The notes: generated from the sequence alone by a model not told the origin. A DNA stretch of 64,000 bases from Clostridia bacterium (GCA_910575055.1 CAJTDC010000002.1:167533-231532), one strand, 5' to 3'. Positions 28,947-37,810 are shown, counted from the first letter of the stretch. Numbers and translations: made by a program.

Positions 28947-30098
28947 ATGGCAAGAGAATTTATTGTACCAAGTCAAATTATTTCAGGTTCAGGAGCATTA
29001 AACATGGCAGAAGACTCTTTAAAGAGTTTAGGCAAAAAAGCAATGATTGTTACAGATACTGTAATGATTGATTTAGGAAATTGTGCAAAAGTAGAAACAG
29101 CTTTAAAAAATCAAGGCGTTGATTATGTTATCTATTCTGAAATATTAGGCGAGCCTACTGACAAAATGATTGAAAAAGGATTAGCATTATACAAAAAAGA
29201 ACATTGTGATTTCTTAATTGCATTAGGTGGCGGTAGTCCAATAGACTCTATGAAAGCAATCGGTTCATTGATAGTAAATGGAGGAAGTATTTCCGATTAT
29301 ATGGGAAAAGTCATTGATGTAGAAGTACCTCCTATGGTAGCAGTTCCTACTACTGCTGGAACAGGCTCAGAAGCAACACAATTTACTATCATTACAGATA
29401 CTACAAAAAATATTAAAATGTTATTAAAAGGAAAAGTATTAATTCCAAAATTGGCAATTATAGACCCTCAATTTACTATGACAGCACCACCAAAAGTAAC
29501 AGCAGCAACAGGATTAGATGCACTGTGTCATGCAGTAGAAGCATATACTTCTAGAAAAGCACAAACATTATCTGATACATTTGCTTTGTCAGCAGTAGAG
29601 CGTATATTCAAATATTTACCTATTGCATTTCATGATGGAAAAAATGAGGAAGCAAGAGTGCAGATGTCTGTTGCAGCTTTAGAAGCCGGTATTGCATTTA
29701 ATAATGCTTCTGTTACTATCATTCATGGTATGAGTAGACCTATAGGAGCATTGTTCCACGTAGCACATGGTCTTTCTAATGCTATGCTTATGAAAGAATG
29801 TTTACATTTTGCTTTAGAAGGAGCATATGACCGTTTTGCAGTGTTAGGTAGAAAAATTGGTGTTGCAACAGCAAATGACAGTGATAAGGAAGCAAGTGAA
29901 AAATTTTTAGCAGCCATTGAAAACATTACAAAAGAATTAGAAACACCAACATTAGAACAATTTGGCATCAATAAAGATGAATTTTTTAATCAAATTGATA
30001 AAATGGCATTTGATGCTATGGATAGTGGAAGCCCACAAAATACAATCAGAGAAGTAACAGAACAAGAGGTAAAACAAATTTACAAAAATTTATGGTAA
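28947..30098 (+). CDS. Iron-containing alcohol dehydrogenase
   Basis: A 383-residue group III Fe-dependent alcohol dehydrogenase. The NAD-binding loop is FLIALGGGSPIDSMKAIG, the family motif PTTAGTGSEATQF is present, and the metal ligands fall in GLDALCHAVEAY (Asp, His) and IHGMSRPIGALFHVAHGLSN (two His). It is embedded in the iol operon, where no such enzyme is needed for the classical pathway. A plausible job is reduction of malonate semialdehyde, released by the aldolase encoded next, to 3-hydroxypropionate. That fits fermentative inositol use but is inference from position; 1,3-propanediol or butanol-type substrates are alternatives. Confidence 0.88.
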   Translation: MAREFIVPSQIISGSGALNMAEDSLKSLGKKAMIVTDTVMIDLGNCAKVETALKNQGVDYVIYSEILGEPTDKMIEKGLALYKKEHCDFLIALGGGSPIDSMKAIGSLIVNGGSISDYMGKVIDVEVPPMVAVPTTAGTGSEATQFTIITDTTKNIKMLLKGKVLIPKLAIIDPQFTMTAPPKVTAATGLDALCHAVEAYTSRKAQTLSDTFALSAVERIFKYLPIAFHDGKNEEARVQMSVAALEAGIAFNNASVTIIHGMSRPIGALFHVAHGLSNAMLMKECLHFALEGAYDRFAVLGRKIGVATANDSDKEASEKFLAAIENITKELETPTLEQFGINKDEFFNQIDKMAFDAMDSGSPQNTIREVTEQEVKQIYKNLW

Positions 30099-30119
30099 TT
30101 AAAAAATAGGAGGTATCTT

Positions 30120-30965
30120 ATGCCACTTGTAAAAATGAAAACATTGTTGGAAAATGCAGAAAATAAAAAAATAGGTTGTGGAGCATTTAGTATCGCCAAT
30201 ATGGAAATGATAAGGGGAGCGATTAAAGCGGCAGAAGAAATGCAAACACCTATTATATTACAGATTGCAGAAGTACGCTTGAATTATTCTCCTTTACATA
30301 TGATAGGTCCTATGATGGTTGCCGCAGCAAAACAATCAAAAGTAGATGTTGCAGTACATTTAGACCACGGTTTAACATTGGAAACGGTAAAACAAGCATT
30401 AGAAATTGGATTTACTTCTGTAATGTTGGACGCTTCTACACTACCATTTGAACAAAATATTGAAAAAACAAAAAGTGTTGTAGAATTAGCAAAAAAATAT
30501 GGTGCTACAGTAGAGGCAGAACTGGGGCTTGTGGGAGGTAGTGAAGACGGAAGCAGCGACCATGGCATCCGTTGCACTGACCCACAAGATGCAAAAGTAT
30601 TTGCAGAAAATACTGGTATTGATGCACTTGCTGTTGCGATAGGAAATGCTCACGGTAATTACCCAGTTGCACCAAAATTAGCATTTGATGTATTAGAGCA
30701 AATTAAAAATAATGTGTCTATTCCTTTGGTACTTCACGGAGGAAGTGGCATTACAGATAAAGATTTTCAAAAAGCAATTTCTTTGGGAATTAAAAAAGTC
30801 AATATTGCAACTGCTAGTTTTAATAGCTTAACGAACAAAGTAGAAGAATATATCAAATCAGAAGGAAAGCACAATTATTTTGATTTGAATAGTTCTATGA
30901 CAGAAGGAACCTATCAAAATGTAAAAAAACACATTAAAGTATTTAACATGGAAAGTCTTTCATAA
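30120..30965 (+). CDS. iolJ: Class II aldolase, IolJ/FbaA type
   Basis: A 281-residue zinc-dependent class II aldolase. The metal-binding motifs are VAVHLDHGLTLETVKQAL, VEAELGLVGGSEDG and GNAHGNYPVAPKLAFD, and the phosphate/Gly loop is LVLHGGSGITDKDFQKAI. Within an iol operon it should cleave 6-phospho-5-dehydro-2-deoxygluconate to dihydroxyacetone phosphate and malonate semialdehyde (IolJ). Fructose- or tagatose-bisphosphate aldolase activity cannot be excluded, since the family is hard to split by motif. An AGGAGG ribosome binding site lies 7 bp before the ATG. It sits between the alcohol dehydrogenase and crotonase genes. Confidence 0.85.
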   Translation: MPLVKMKTLLENAENKKIGCGAFSIANMEMIRGAIKAAEEMQTPIILQIAEVRLNYSPLHMIGPMMVAAAKQSKVDVAVHLDHGLTLETVKQALEIGFTSVMLDASTLPFEQNIEKTKSVVELAKKYGATVEAELGLVGGSEDGSSDHGIRCTDPQDAKVFAENTGIDALAVAIGNAHGNYPVAPKLAFDVLEQIKNNVSIPLVLHGGSGITDKDFQKAISLGIKKVNIATASFNSLTNKVEEYIKSEGKHNYFDLNSSMTEGTYQNVKKHIKVFNMESLS

Positions 30966-30979
30966 GGAGGATATACATT

Positions 30980-31774
30980 ATGAAATTTGAAGAATTGAAT
31001 GGTACATTAGAAAATATAAAAATAGAATTGGAAGAAAATATATTGACAGTTACAATGAATAGACCTAAAGCATTAAATGCTTTAAATAATCAAACATTGG
31101 ACGAACTACAAAAAATTACAGATATGATTAACGAAGATAATCATATTTATGGCGTGATTATTACAGGAGAAGGCAGAGGATTTGTAGCAGGGGCAGATAT
31201 TGTGCAAATGCGTCCTTATAAAAGTGAACAAGGTAGAGATTATGCAGGATATGCACAAGCTACTTTCAATAAAATTGAAGCAATTACAAAACCTGTGATT
31301 GCAGCGGTAAATGGTTTTGCATTGGGAGGTGGCTGTGAACTTGCTTTAAGCTGTGATATTAGAATTGCATCAGAAAAAGCAATATTCGGACAGCCAGAGG
31401 TAACATTAGGCATTATGCCATGTTTTGGAGGCACACAACGCTTGCCTCGACTCATTGGTGCAGGACTTGCAAAAGAAATGATATTTACAGGTAGACAGGT
31501 AAAAGCAGAAGAAGCTAAAACACTTGGATTAGTAAATAAAGTAGTACCAGCGGAGGAATTACTTTCTTCTGCAAAAGAAATGATGAAAGATATTTTAAAA
31601 GTATCTCCTATTGGTGTAAAATATGCAAAACTTTCTATTAATAAAGGTGGTGACATGGATTTGATGAACGCTTTGGAGTTAGAAAAAGATTTAGTAGGGC
31701 TTTGCTTTGCTACAGAAGATAAAGAAATTGGTATGGAAGCATTTCTTTCTAAACAAAAACCAGCTTTCAGATAA
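30980..31774 (+). CDS. Enoyl-CoA hydratase/crotonase family protein
   Basis: A 264-residue crotonase. The CoA and oxyanion-hole segments are GRGFVAGADIVQMRPY and VNGFALGGGCELALSCDI. The two catalytic glutamates of true hydratases are present, in GGGCELALS and FGQPEVTLGIMPCFGG. It hydrates or dehydrates acyl-CoA. As last gene of an inositol operon with an alcohol dehydrogenase, it could dehydrate 3-hydroxypropionyl-CoA to acryloyl-CoA on the way to propionate. That is inference; crotonyl-CoA metabolism is the default alternative. AAGGAGG precedes the ATG, and it starts 14 bp after the aldolase gene. Confidence 0.87.
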   Translation: MKFEELNGTLENIKIELEENILTVTMNRPKALNALNNQTLDELQKITDMINEDNHIYGVIITGEGRGFVAGADIVQMRPYKSEQGRDYAGYAQATFNKIEAITKPVIAAVNGFALGGGCELALSCDIRIASEKAIFGQPEVTLGIMPCFGGTQRLPRLIGAGLAKEMIFTGRQVKAEEAKTLGLVNKVVPAEELLSSAKEMMKDILKVSPIGVKYAKLSINKGGDMDLMNALELEKDLVGLCFATEDKEIGMEAFLSKQKPAFR

Positions 31775-31811
31775 TATATCATAATGAATGTTCCAAAATT
31801 CCTACTCTTTT

Positions 31812-31846
31812 ATGGCATAAAACGTTTTGTTACAGTTTTATGCCAT
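31812..31846 (+). terminator. Hairpin after the iol-type operon
   Basis: A perfect 12-bp stem ATGGCATAAAAC / GTTTTATGCCAT with an 11-nt loop, 37 bp past the crotonase stop. There is no T-run, so it may be an inefficient terminator or a 3'-end stabiliser that lets some transcript continue into the HPr-like gene. Confidence 0.5.
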
Positions 31847-31881
31847 TATCTAATATAAAAATATTGTGAGGTAATTATACT

Positions 31882-32112
31882 ATGGAGAAGACAGTTATAA
31901 TTTATTTAAATTCTATTGATGATATTAAAAAGTTTGTTTCTATTGTTTCAAAATATGATGGGGATTTTGATTTAATTTCCGGAAAATATGTTGTAGATGC
32001 AAAATCAATTATGGGAATATTTAGTTTAAATTTGTCTAATACTGTTCAATTAAATATTTCTTGTGCCACACCAGAATTAATGGAGGAATTGAAACCATAT
32101 ATTGTATCATAA
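31882..32112 (+). CDS. HPr-like protein lacking the active-site histidine
   Basis: A 76-residue protein with the HPr fold pattern. The segment KSIMGIFSLN (from about residue 41) matches the HPr regulatory-serine region, and Ser42 is in the position of Ser46. The N-terminal phosphorylation site, normally HARPA with His15, is replaced by NSIDDIKKF, so it cannot carry phosphate in the PTS chain. This resembles Crh, the Gln15 HPr paralogue of Bacillus that acts with CcpA after Ser46 phosphorylation, or a purely structural relative. GTGAGGT lies about 9 bp before the ATG. It is followed by its own terminator and probably reads through weakly from the iol operon. Confidence 0.8.
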   Translation: MEKTVIIYLNSIDDIKKFVSIVSKYDGDFDLISGKYVVDAKSIMGIFSLNLSNTVQLNISCATPELMEELKPYIVS

Positions 32113-32246
32113 AATAAAGAAACAAAATGAAAAAGATAGTTTCTTTAAAACTAGTAAAAAATATATTTCATTTATTTAGAATTGTAGTAATAAAATAAAG
32201 TAGTAATTTAATGGTAAAAAAAGACTGTAGAAAATAAGTAAATTGT

Positions 32247-32300
32247 AGAAGTGCCAAAAAATATTGTATTTTCAATACTTCTAGGCACTTCTTATTTTTG
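32247..32300 (+). terminator. Terminator of the HPr-like gene
   Basis: The outer stem AGAAGTGCC / GGCACTTCT encloses a smaller ATTG/CAAT pairing and is followed by TATTTTTG. It lies about 135 bp past the stop; the intervening sequence shows no gene. Confidence 0.55.
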
Positions 32301-32393
32301 TATTTTATTTCAATTTATGCCTTTTTGTTGCACTTCTGTCGTACTTTTTTAGATTGCTAAAACTTTTATAAAATTACTTTCTTTCGTTTTATT

Positions 32394-33365
32394 TCAATAC
32401 CAATCATGTTTTTCATTTCTATCTAGTGCATTGATTTTCTGCATTTCCTCTTCTGTTAATTCAAAATCAAATAATTCTGTATTTTCTTGAATATGAGCAG
32501 GATTACTGGAGCCTGGTATTACTACAACACCTTTTTGTAAATTCCAACGAAGTATTACTTGAGCAGATGATTTTCCATGTGCCTCAGCAATTTCAGAAAT
32601 CACTTTATTATTAAGTAATTCTGATGTATAACCCCTACCACCAAGTGGATACCATCCTTGTACTACAATACCAAGACTTTGAATATAAGCAATAACATCA
32701 TTTTCTTGATAATAAGGGTGTATTTCATTTTGTACTAATGAGGGAGTAATATTAACTTGAGGCAAAAATTCCTGTAGCTCTTTTATATACCAGTTTGACA
32801 AACCAATGGAACGTATTTTTCCGTCAGCAACTGCTTTTTCTATGGAAAGGTATGCTTTTACATCATCTTTTCCTGGATGATGAAGTAGCATCATATCAAT
32901 ATATTCAATATCTAATTTTTGTAATGCCTCTTCAATAGCAGCTTCTGGATTTGAAAATTGATTAGGATAGAGTTTTGTAATAACAAAAATTTCTTCTCTT
33001 GGAATACCTGAGTTTCTAATTGCTTCTCCAACACTTTCTTCATTATGATACATATAAGCAGTGTCAATTAAACGAACGCCTCTATGTAAAGCTTCTGTGA
33101 CAGAAGCTTTACAAACTTCATCTGTAAGGCTATAAGTACCAATACCATAAATAGGCATTTCATATCCACTATTAAGCATAACCGATTTTGTTTCAAAGTT
33201 AAAGCTATTTGTCATTATATTTTCCTCCAACGTTGATAACTTTTCTGTATTTAATAATTTTGTAACTTCTTCTGTTTTATCTGTATTTTGATTTGGTTTT
33301 TGTGTGCAGGCAATCAACAAGAATACAGTTAAAATAACGAATATAAAATGAATTATTTTTTTCAT
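32394..33365 (-). CDS. Exported aldo/keto reductase lipoprotein
   Basis: A 323-residue protein. Residues 1-20 are a signal peptide with lipobox (MKKIIHFIFVILTVFLLIAC), followed by a short linker and a full aldo/keto reductase barrel from about residue 55. The catalytic residues are visible: Asp/Tyr in LIDTAYMYHNEESVGEAIR, Lys in VITKLYPNQF and His in MMLLHHPGKDD. The phosphate-binding loop is VVIPGSSNPAHIQEN. The barrel is of the DkgA-like type. An NAD(P)H enzyme tethered outside the membrane is unusual, because the cofactor is cytoplasmic. It lies downstream of a lipoprotein hydrolase gene in a LysR-flanked cluster. Confidence 0.82.
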   Translation of the reverse strand: MKKIIHFIFVILTVFLLIACTQKPNQNTDKTEEVTKLLNTEKLSTLEENIMTNSFNFETKSVMLNSGYEMPIYGIGTYSLTDEVCKASVTEALHRGVRLIDTAYMYHNEESVGEAIRNSGIPREEIFVITKLYPNQFSNPEAAIEEALQKLDIEYIDMMLLHHPGKDDVKAYLSIEKAVADGKIRSIGLSNWYIKELQEFLPQVNITPSLVQNEIHPYYQENDVIAYIQSLGIVVQGWYPLGGRGYTSELLNNKVISEIAEAHGKSSAQVILRWNLQKGVVVIPGSSNPAHIQENTELFDFELTEEEMQKINALDRNEKHDWY

Positions 33366-33387
33366 ATAATATCTCCTCTATATAGAA

Positions 33388-33448
33388 ATAGAAAAGTATC
33401 TTACCAAATTATCAATACTACTTAATTTGGCAAGATATTCTTTTCTAT
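33388..33448 (-). promoter_or_regulatory. Long imperfect intercistronic hairpin
   Basis: The arms TAGAAAAGTATCTTACCAAAT and the matching ATTTGGCAAGATATTCTTTTCTA pair over more than 20 bp with small bulges. The hairpin lies between the hydrolase stop and the aldo/keto reductase start. No T-run follows on the minus strand, so partial termination or message stabilisation is more likely than full termination. Confidence 0.45.
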
Positions 33449-33467
33449 AAGCATTTTTTAATATTTT

Positions 33468-34610
33468 TTATTGAAAAGCATCTTTAAAAAATGTTTCTAA
33501 TTTATCAAAAGGAATAATATCCATTTGGTCATATAAATCTGTATGAGAAGCTCCAGGAATAATCATAATTTCCTTATTATCTCCTTTTAAAAGTTTATAA
33601 GTATCTTGACTATACATTAAAGAATGTGCATTTTCTCCATGTACCAAAAGAACAGCACTTCTGATTTCAGGAGCATATTCAAACAAACGCATATTCATAA
33701 GAGAACCACTTGCAGTAGCTGTCCAGCCATCATTGGAATTACCGCTACGAGGGTGATATCCTCTTTCTGTTTTGTAATAATCAATATAATCTTTCAGATA
33801 TTGAGGCGCATCTTCTGGTGCCTCTTCAGGCAAACCTCCACCAGCAGTATATGTTCCGTTTTTGTATGCCTCTGTTCTTTGATTGTTATATACAACACGT
33901 GCCTCATATCTTCCATTTTCGTCAATAGCATCAAAATAACCAAGTGCTGTATTACGGCTCATATCATACATAGTAATTGCAGCAGTTGCCTTTATTCTGG
34001 TATCCAGTGCTGCCGTCTGAACTGCCATACCTCCCCAACCGCATATTCCAATAATTCCTATTTTTTCAGAGTCAACATTTTCTTGTGTAGAAAGAAAATC
34101 AATTGCTGCTTGATAATCTTCTACATTGATATCAGGAGAGTTAAATGCTCTTGGATAGCCACCACTTTCTCCTGTAAAAGAAGGGTCAAAAGCGATTGTT
34201 AAAAATCCTTTTTTTGCCATTTCTTGTGCATATAATCCAGAACTTTGTTCTTTTACAGCACCAAATGGCCCACAAACAGCAATTGCAGGAAGTTTTCCTG
34301 TATATTGCTTTGGTTCATAAAGGTCAGCAGCTAAAGTAATTCCAAAGTGATTTGTAAATGTCACTTTTCTATGATTTACTTCATCACTAAGTGGAAAAAC
34401 TTTATCCCATTCCTCTGTAAGTGCAATTTCTTCTGTATGAATTGTTCTATCTTTTATTTCTCCATAATTAATCAAATCTACCGCCTCCAATTTAGATGTA
34501 TCATTTTCTATTGTTGATTGTTGTGTTGTTGCTTGCGTTTGTGTAGTGCATGCCATTGCAGACAGAGCAAGCATAGCAGCAACAACAGTTAAAAAAATTC
34601 GTTTTTTCAC
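33468..34610 (-). CDS. Exported alpha/beta hydrolase lipoprotein
   Basis: A 380-residue protein with a lipoprotein signal (MKKRIFLTVVAAMLALSAMAC) and a Thr/Gln-rich linker. An alpha/beta hydrolase domain of the YcjY/dienelactone-hydrolase-like type begins near residue 80. The nucleophile elbow is IGICGWGGMAV, where Cys takes the usual Ser place, as in dienelactone hydrolases and many YcjY relatives. The late acid/His part is VLLVHGENAHSLMYSQD and IIPGASHTDLYDQ. It probably acts on an ester or lactone at the cell surface. The start has AGGAGG upstream. Cluster order is small protein, hydrolase, aldo/keto reductase, divergent from a LysR gene. Confidence 0.82.
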   Translation of the reverse strand: MKKRIFLTVVAAMLALSAMACTTQTQATTQQSTIENDTSKLEAVDLINYGEIKDRTIHTEEIALTEEWDKVFPLSDEVNHRKVTFTNHFGITLAADLYEPKQYTGKLPAIAVCGPFGAVKEQSSGLYAQEMAKKGFLTIAFDPSFTGESGGYPRAFNSPDINVEDYQAAIDFLSTQENVDSEKIGIIGICGWGGMAVQTAALDTRIKATAAITMYDMSRNTALGYFDAIDENGRYEARVVYNNQRTEAYKNGTYTAGGGLPEEAPEDAPQYLKDYIDYYKTERGYHPRSGNSNDGWTATASGSLMNMRLFEYAPEIRSAVLLVHGENAHSLMYSQDTYKLLKGDNKEIMIIPGASHTDLYDQMDIIPFDKLETFFKDAFQ

Positions 34611-34650
34611 AATATTTTCCTCCTGTTTTAATCCCTTTTACTATATTCAA

Positions 34651-34887
34651 TCAATTTATTGTTCTTTTTTTTATTTTATAAATCAAATAGCCAAGGCAAT
34701 CAATATTATCATGTCTTTTATGAAGTATATTTAATAATACTGTTCTATGTCGCAATAGTAACGATAACATTTCCTCTTTTTTTCTCTCCTGAGCAAATTT
34801 CATACATTTTTCAATGGTTATGTTGTCACAATCAGCATCTATTAAATTTTGATATAATATACCATAAGTATCTGTTGCTTCTGCCAT
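34651..34887 (-). CDS. Small uncharacterised protein
   Basis: A 78-residue charged protein of unknown function (MAEATDTYGILYQNLIDADC at the N-terminus, KIKKRTIN at the C-terminus). It is mostly helical in appearance, with a Leu-rich LLSLLLRHRTVLLNILHKRH core and no signal peptide. A strong GGAGGTGATGAT ribosome binding site before the ATG supports expression. It is the first gene of the minus-strand cluster facing the LysR regulator and is separated from the hydrolase gene by 40 bp. I recognise similar small proteins next to redox enzymes in Clostridia but cannot assign a role. Confidence 0.6.
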   Translation of the reverse strand: MAEATDTYGILYQNLIDADCDNITIEKCMKFAQERKKEEMLSLLLRHRTVLLNILHKRHDNIDCLGYLIYKIKKRTIN

Positions 34888-35030
34888 ATCATCACCTCCG
34901 TTAATAGTAGTATAGTATAGAAATATTGTTATGTCTAATACTTATTATTTATAGTATGTTATTCTTTACAAGAATAATATAAAATGTTATACTTAGTTAC
35001 AGAATTGTTTTATAAATTTTGGAGGTTATT

Positions 35031-35906
35031 ATGGAAATAAGAGTATTAAAATATTTTTTAGAAATTGCCAGAGAAGAAAATATGACAAGAGCTGCTGAAA
35101 TACTTCATGTTTCACAGCCAACACTTTCCAAACAAATGAAAGAACTTGAAACAGAGCTTGGCAAAAAGCTTTTTCGGAGAGGAAGCAATAATATGAGGCT
35201 TACTGATGAAGGTATGCTTCTTCGTAAAAGAGCTGAAGATATTATTGATATGGTTGATAAAACCACAAATGAATTTAAAACACTTGATGATATTACAGGG
35301 GGAGAAGTAAGAATTGGTTGTGCAGAGTCCTACCAAATAAAATATATCGCAAAAGAAATTAAAAAATTTAAACAAAAATATCCTCTTTTCCAATATCATA
35401 TTTTAAGCGGAAATACAGAACAAGTAACAGAACGACTTAACAAAGGTTTACTTGACTTTGCTGTTATTGTAGAACCTCCTGATTTATCAAAATATCATTA
35501 TATTGAAATACCAGAAGCAGATATATGGGGTGTTTTAATGAGAAAGGATAATCCTCTTTCTGAAAAAAAAGTCATTCATATAAAAGATTTATACAATGTT
35601 CCTTTGATATGTTCGGCACAGTCTTTGCTGACAGATATTCCTCGCTGGTGTGGAGAAGATATAGATATGCTTAATATATGTGGTTCTGTTAATCTTTTTT
35701 ATAATGGTTCTGTATTTGTAAAAGAAGGAGTGTGTTGTATGCTTACCTTTGATAAGCTTGCTGATACTAGCTCTGAAAGTGAGCTTTGTTTTAGACCGTT
35801 AGAACCTGTCTTAAAAACAAAAATGTATGTAATATGGAAAAAATATCAAATTTTCACACCAATTACAAAGTTATTGCTAGAACAAATTAAAGAAGAAATT
35901 CATTGA
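35031..35906 (+). CDS. LysR family transcriptional regulator
   Basis: A 291-residue LysR regulator. The winged helix-turn-helix is residues 1-60 (MEIRVLKYFLEIAREENMTR, then AAEILHVSQPTLSKQMKELE), and an effector-binding domain runs from about 88 to 290. The protein resembles the group that controls oxidoreductase operons. The start is ATG 35031 with TGGAGG 6 bp upstream. It is transcribed away from the small protein, hydrolase and aldo/keto reductase genes with a 143-bp shared promoter region, so these are its likely targets. A decayed IS1 copy begins 15 bp past its stop codon. Confidence 0.88.
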   Translation: MEIRVLKYFLEIAREENMTRAAEILHVSQPTLSKQMKELETELGKKLFRRGSNNMRLTDEGMLLRKRAEDIIDMVDKTTNEFKTLDDITGGEVRIGCAESYQIKYIAKEIKKFKQKYPLFQYHILSGNTEQVTERLNKGLLDFAVIVEPPDLSKYHYIEIPEADIWGVLMRKDNPLSEKKVIHIKDLYNVPLICSAQSLLTDIPRWCGEDIDMLNICGSVNLFYNGSVFVKEGVCCMLTFDKLADTSSESELCFRPLEPVLKTKMYVIWKKYQIFTPITKLLLEQIKEEIH

Positions 35907-35921
35907 ATTATATTTATATAA

Positions 35922-36682
35922 GAGAGTGTTAAGTAAATAATGAAGGAAAGGAAAAAGAAGAATTACAATGAAACTTAGCAAAAAGAGCCATAGTGAAATC
36001 TACCATTTCTAAAGAGCAAGATACAACACATGTTTTTCTTCTAAATCGTGCAAACCAATGTCTTTGACAAGAGTTATTTCTTTCAATAGAATGTGTATAC
36101 TTTTTATTTTGTAGCAACAGTTCTTTTGGTATAATTTCTGCATATGGTTTCCAATAATCTGTAATATAAATTCTTACATTCCACTTTTTTAATCTTTGGA
36201 GTAATTTTTAAGTGTATTGGTATCACGATTGCCGCATTCCCAGTCAATGAGTTGCCCTGTATCAACACAATATGCTTTCCATATCCAAAGCTTGTTTTTT
36301 TTAAATTTAAAAAGTGCTACATTTCATCTAATTGTATTACTACAGCTTCTGAAGAAGGTTGTGGTTTTTCATAATTTTCTAGTGCAAATTTTCTTACCCA
36401 ACTTAGCACACTTATTGCTAAAGTATGAAGTAAGCGAGCAATCGTTTTTAAGGATAATCCATTAATATACAATAAACATGCAGTTAATTTTGTTTGTTCA
36501 TCGAACCCCTTTTGTAAAGTTGGAACAAACTGATACCCACAATTTTTACATTATATATCTTTGATGACCCTTTATAAATCCGTTTTTACTATGTTTTGTT
36601 CCACCACATTTTTTACATTTCATACCAATAACATCTCCTTTGCTATTAGTATGTCCTTATTCATCAATTTAATAACACCCTC
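35922..36682 (-). mobile_element. Decayed IS1-family element, copy 1
   Basis: About 761 bp, the normal IS1 size, bounded by imperfect inverted ends: GAGAGTGTTA at 35922 and, on the minus strand, GAGGGTGTTA at 36682. The minus strand encodes remnants of an InsA-like zinc-finger start (MKCKKCGGTKHSKNG) and of an IS1 DDE transposase ending near 35935. Many frameshifts and stops interrupt it. It is inverted relative to the similar copy at 47590-48351, and the two bracket a 10.9-kb segment. I could not resolve a target duplication in the AT-rich flanks. Confidence 0.8.
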
Positions 36683-36690
36683 AAATATAT

Positions 36691-37647
36691 TTAATATAAT
36701 ATAGATACATTTTTTCCCTTTTCTATCCAATGAATATCTTCTTCTGGAATATTTAATAATTGAAACATTGCTGTAAGCGGTATATATAAGTGTTCATTTT
36801 TAATTTCTGCTTTTTCTTCCATTTCTACAGGAATACCATTTAATATCATAACATTACTGTCTTTTTGAAATATAGCATCTTTTGCAAATCCATCCCATGT
36901 TTTCACAAACAACTTATTTGTTTCTTTTTCCCAAACAGATTCTAATAATATTTTAGGTTCCACAAAATAAGAAACATCTTTCCAACCTATCATAAAATGT
37001 CCATTTTTTTCATAAGCAGGCATATTCTTTTCTTTTTTTCCTTCAAATAATGTTCCTTCATACTCTGTAGAAAGGCGATATTCCGTTTTATTTTCTTCTA
37101 TTATTTCTCTAATATGAGCACCATCATCTCCCATAAAATACCATCCTACTTGTTTACTACCTTTTTCCCAAAGAAATTTACGGGACCGACTACGAGTATA
37201 CAAATTCAATAATATATACAAATCTTCTGCTGAAACAAATACATCATTTTTATTGATATCTGGTGTCATATAAAGTCTTTTTTTATTTCCATCTATCATC
37301 ACATCTCTTTTTCCTTCAAAAAATATTATTTCTTTGTTATCTAGTGTAAGTTTTGCTGTTGTTTCTTCTTTTTTATAAGCTGCTTCTCTTTTTGCTTCAT
37401 AATTTTGGTTTTCTATATTAATAGTTGTTTTTAATGGAAGCATAATACAGTTTTCTTTTTCATATAACATTCCTTCCATGAATACTCCATTAACACCTCT
37501 TGCAGCCCAATTTCCACTTTGCTGCATTATAACATCATAATTGCCAACAAAAGTAAGTTCATCTAAATTTAAATTATCTGCAAAACAGTAAAAATTCATA
37601 GAAATACTTAGTATTACTGTTAAAAGTAATAATATACTTTTTTTCAT
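36691..37647 (-). CDS. Secreted protein with copper-amine-oxidase-N-like (stalk) domains
   Basis: A 318-residue exported protein. A signal peptide (MKKSILLLLTVILSISMNFY, cleaved after YCFA) is followed by beta-rich sequence. Patterns such as DVMIDGNKKRLYMTPDINKN and VMILNGIPVEMEEKAEIKNE, then HLYIPLTAMFQLLNI, match the copper amine oxidase N-terminal-like domain common in clostridial surface proteins. These domains are thought to aid protein-protein or wall contacts; no catalytic domain is present. The stop lies only 9 bp from the end of IS1 copy 1, but the C-terminus looks complete. The start ATG has GGGAAGTGG upstream. Confidence 0.7.
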   Translation of the reverse strand: MKKSILLLLTVILSISMNFYCFADNLNLDELTFVGNYDVIMQQSGNWAARGVNGVFMEGMLYEKENCIMLPLKTTINIENQNYEAKREAAYKKEETTAKLTLDNKEIIFFEGKRDVMIDGNKKRLYMTPDINKNDVFVSAEDLYILLNLYTRSRSRKFLWEKGSKQVGWYFMGDDGAHIREIIEENKTEYRLSTEYEGTLFEGKKEKNMPAYEKNGHFMIGWKDVSYFVEPKILLESVWEKETNKLFVKTWDGFAKDAIFQKDSNVMILNGIPVEMEEKAEIKNEHLYIPLTAMFQLLNIPEEDIHWIEKGKNVSILY

Positions 37648-37671
37648 AAAATCCACTTCCCATTTTATTAA

Positions 37672-37703
37672 AAGATAGCGAGTTTTTTTAACTCGCTATC
37701 TTA
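37672..37703 (-). terminator. Terminator of the Cys-rich secreted protein gene
   Basis: A perfect 11-bp stem (GATAGCGAGTT / AACTCGCTATC) around a T-rich loop, followed on the minus strand by CTTTTAATAAAA. It lies between the secreted-protein gene and the stalk-domain gene. The T-tail is short, so efficiency is uncertain. Confidence 0.5.
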
Positions 37704-37810
37704 ATTAAAAATATCTTATTGTATACATATTTATACTCATAATATTATTCCCTTGTACACCTGAAAAGTTATTACTTAATTTACTTTATTTTCATTTAAT
37801 ATATATATTA

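Noticed and set aside
31240..31782. 180-codon minus-strand open frame
   Set aside because: It is antisense to the crotonase gene, which has both catalytic motifs and a good ribosome binding site.
33624..34202. 192-codon plus-strand open frame
   Set aside because: It is antisense to the alpha/beta hydrolase gene, is full of Cys/Ile/Ser from complementary codons, and has no ribosome binding site or family resemblance.
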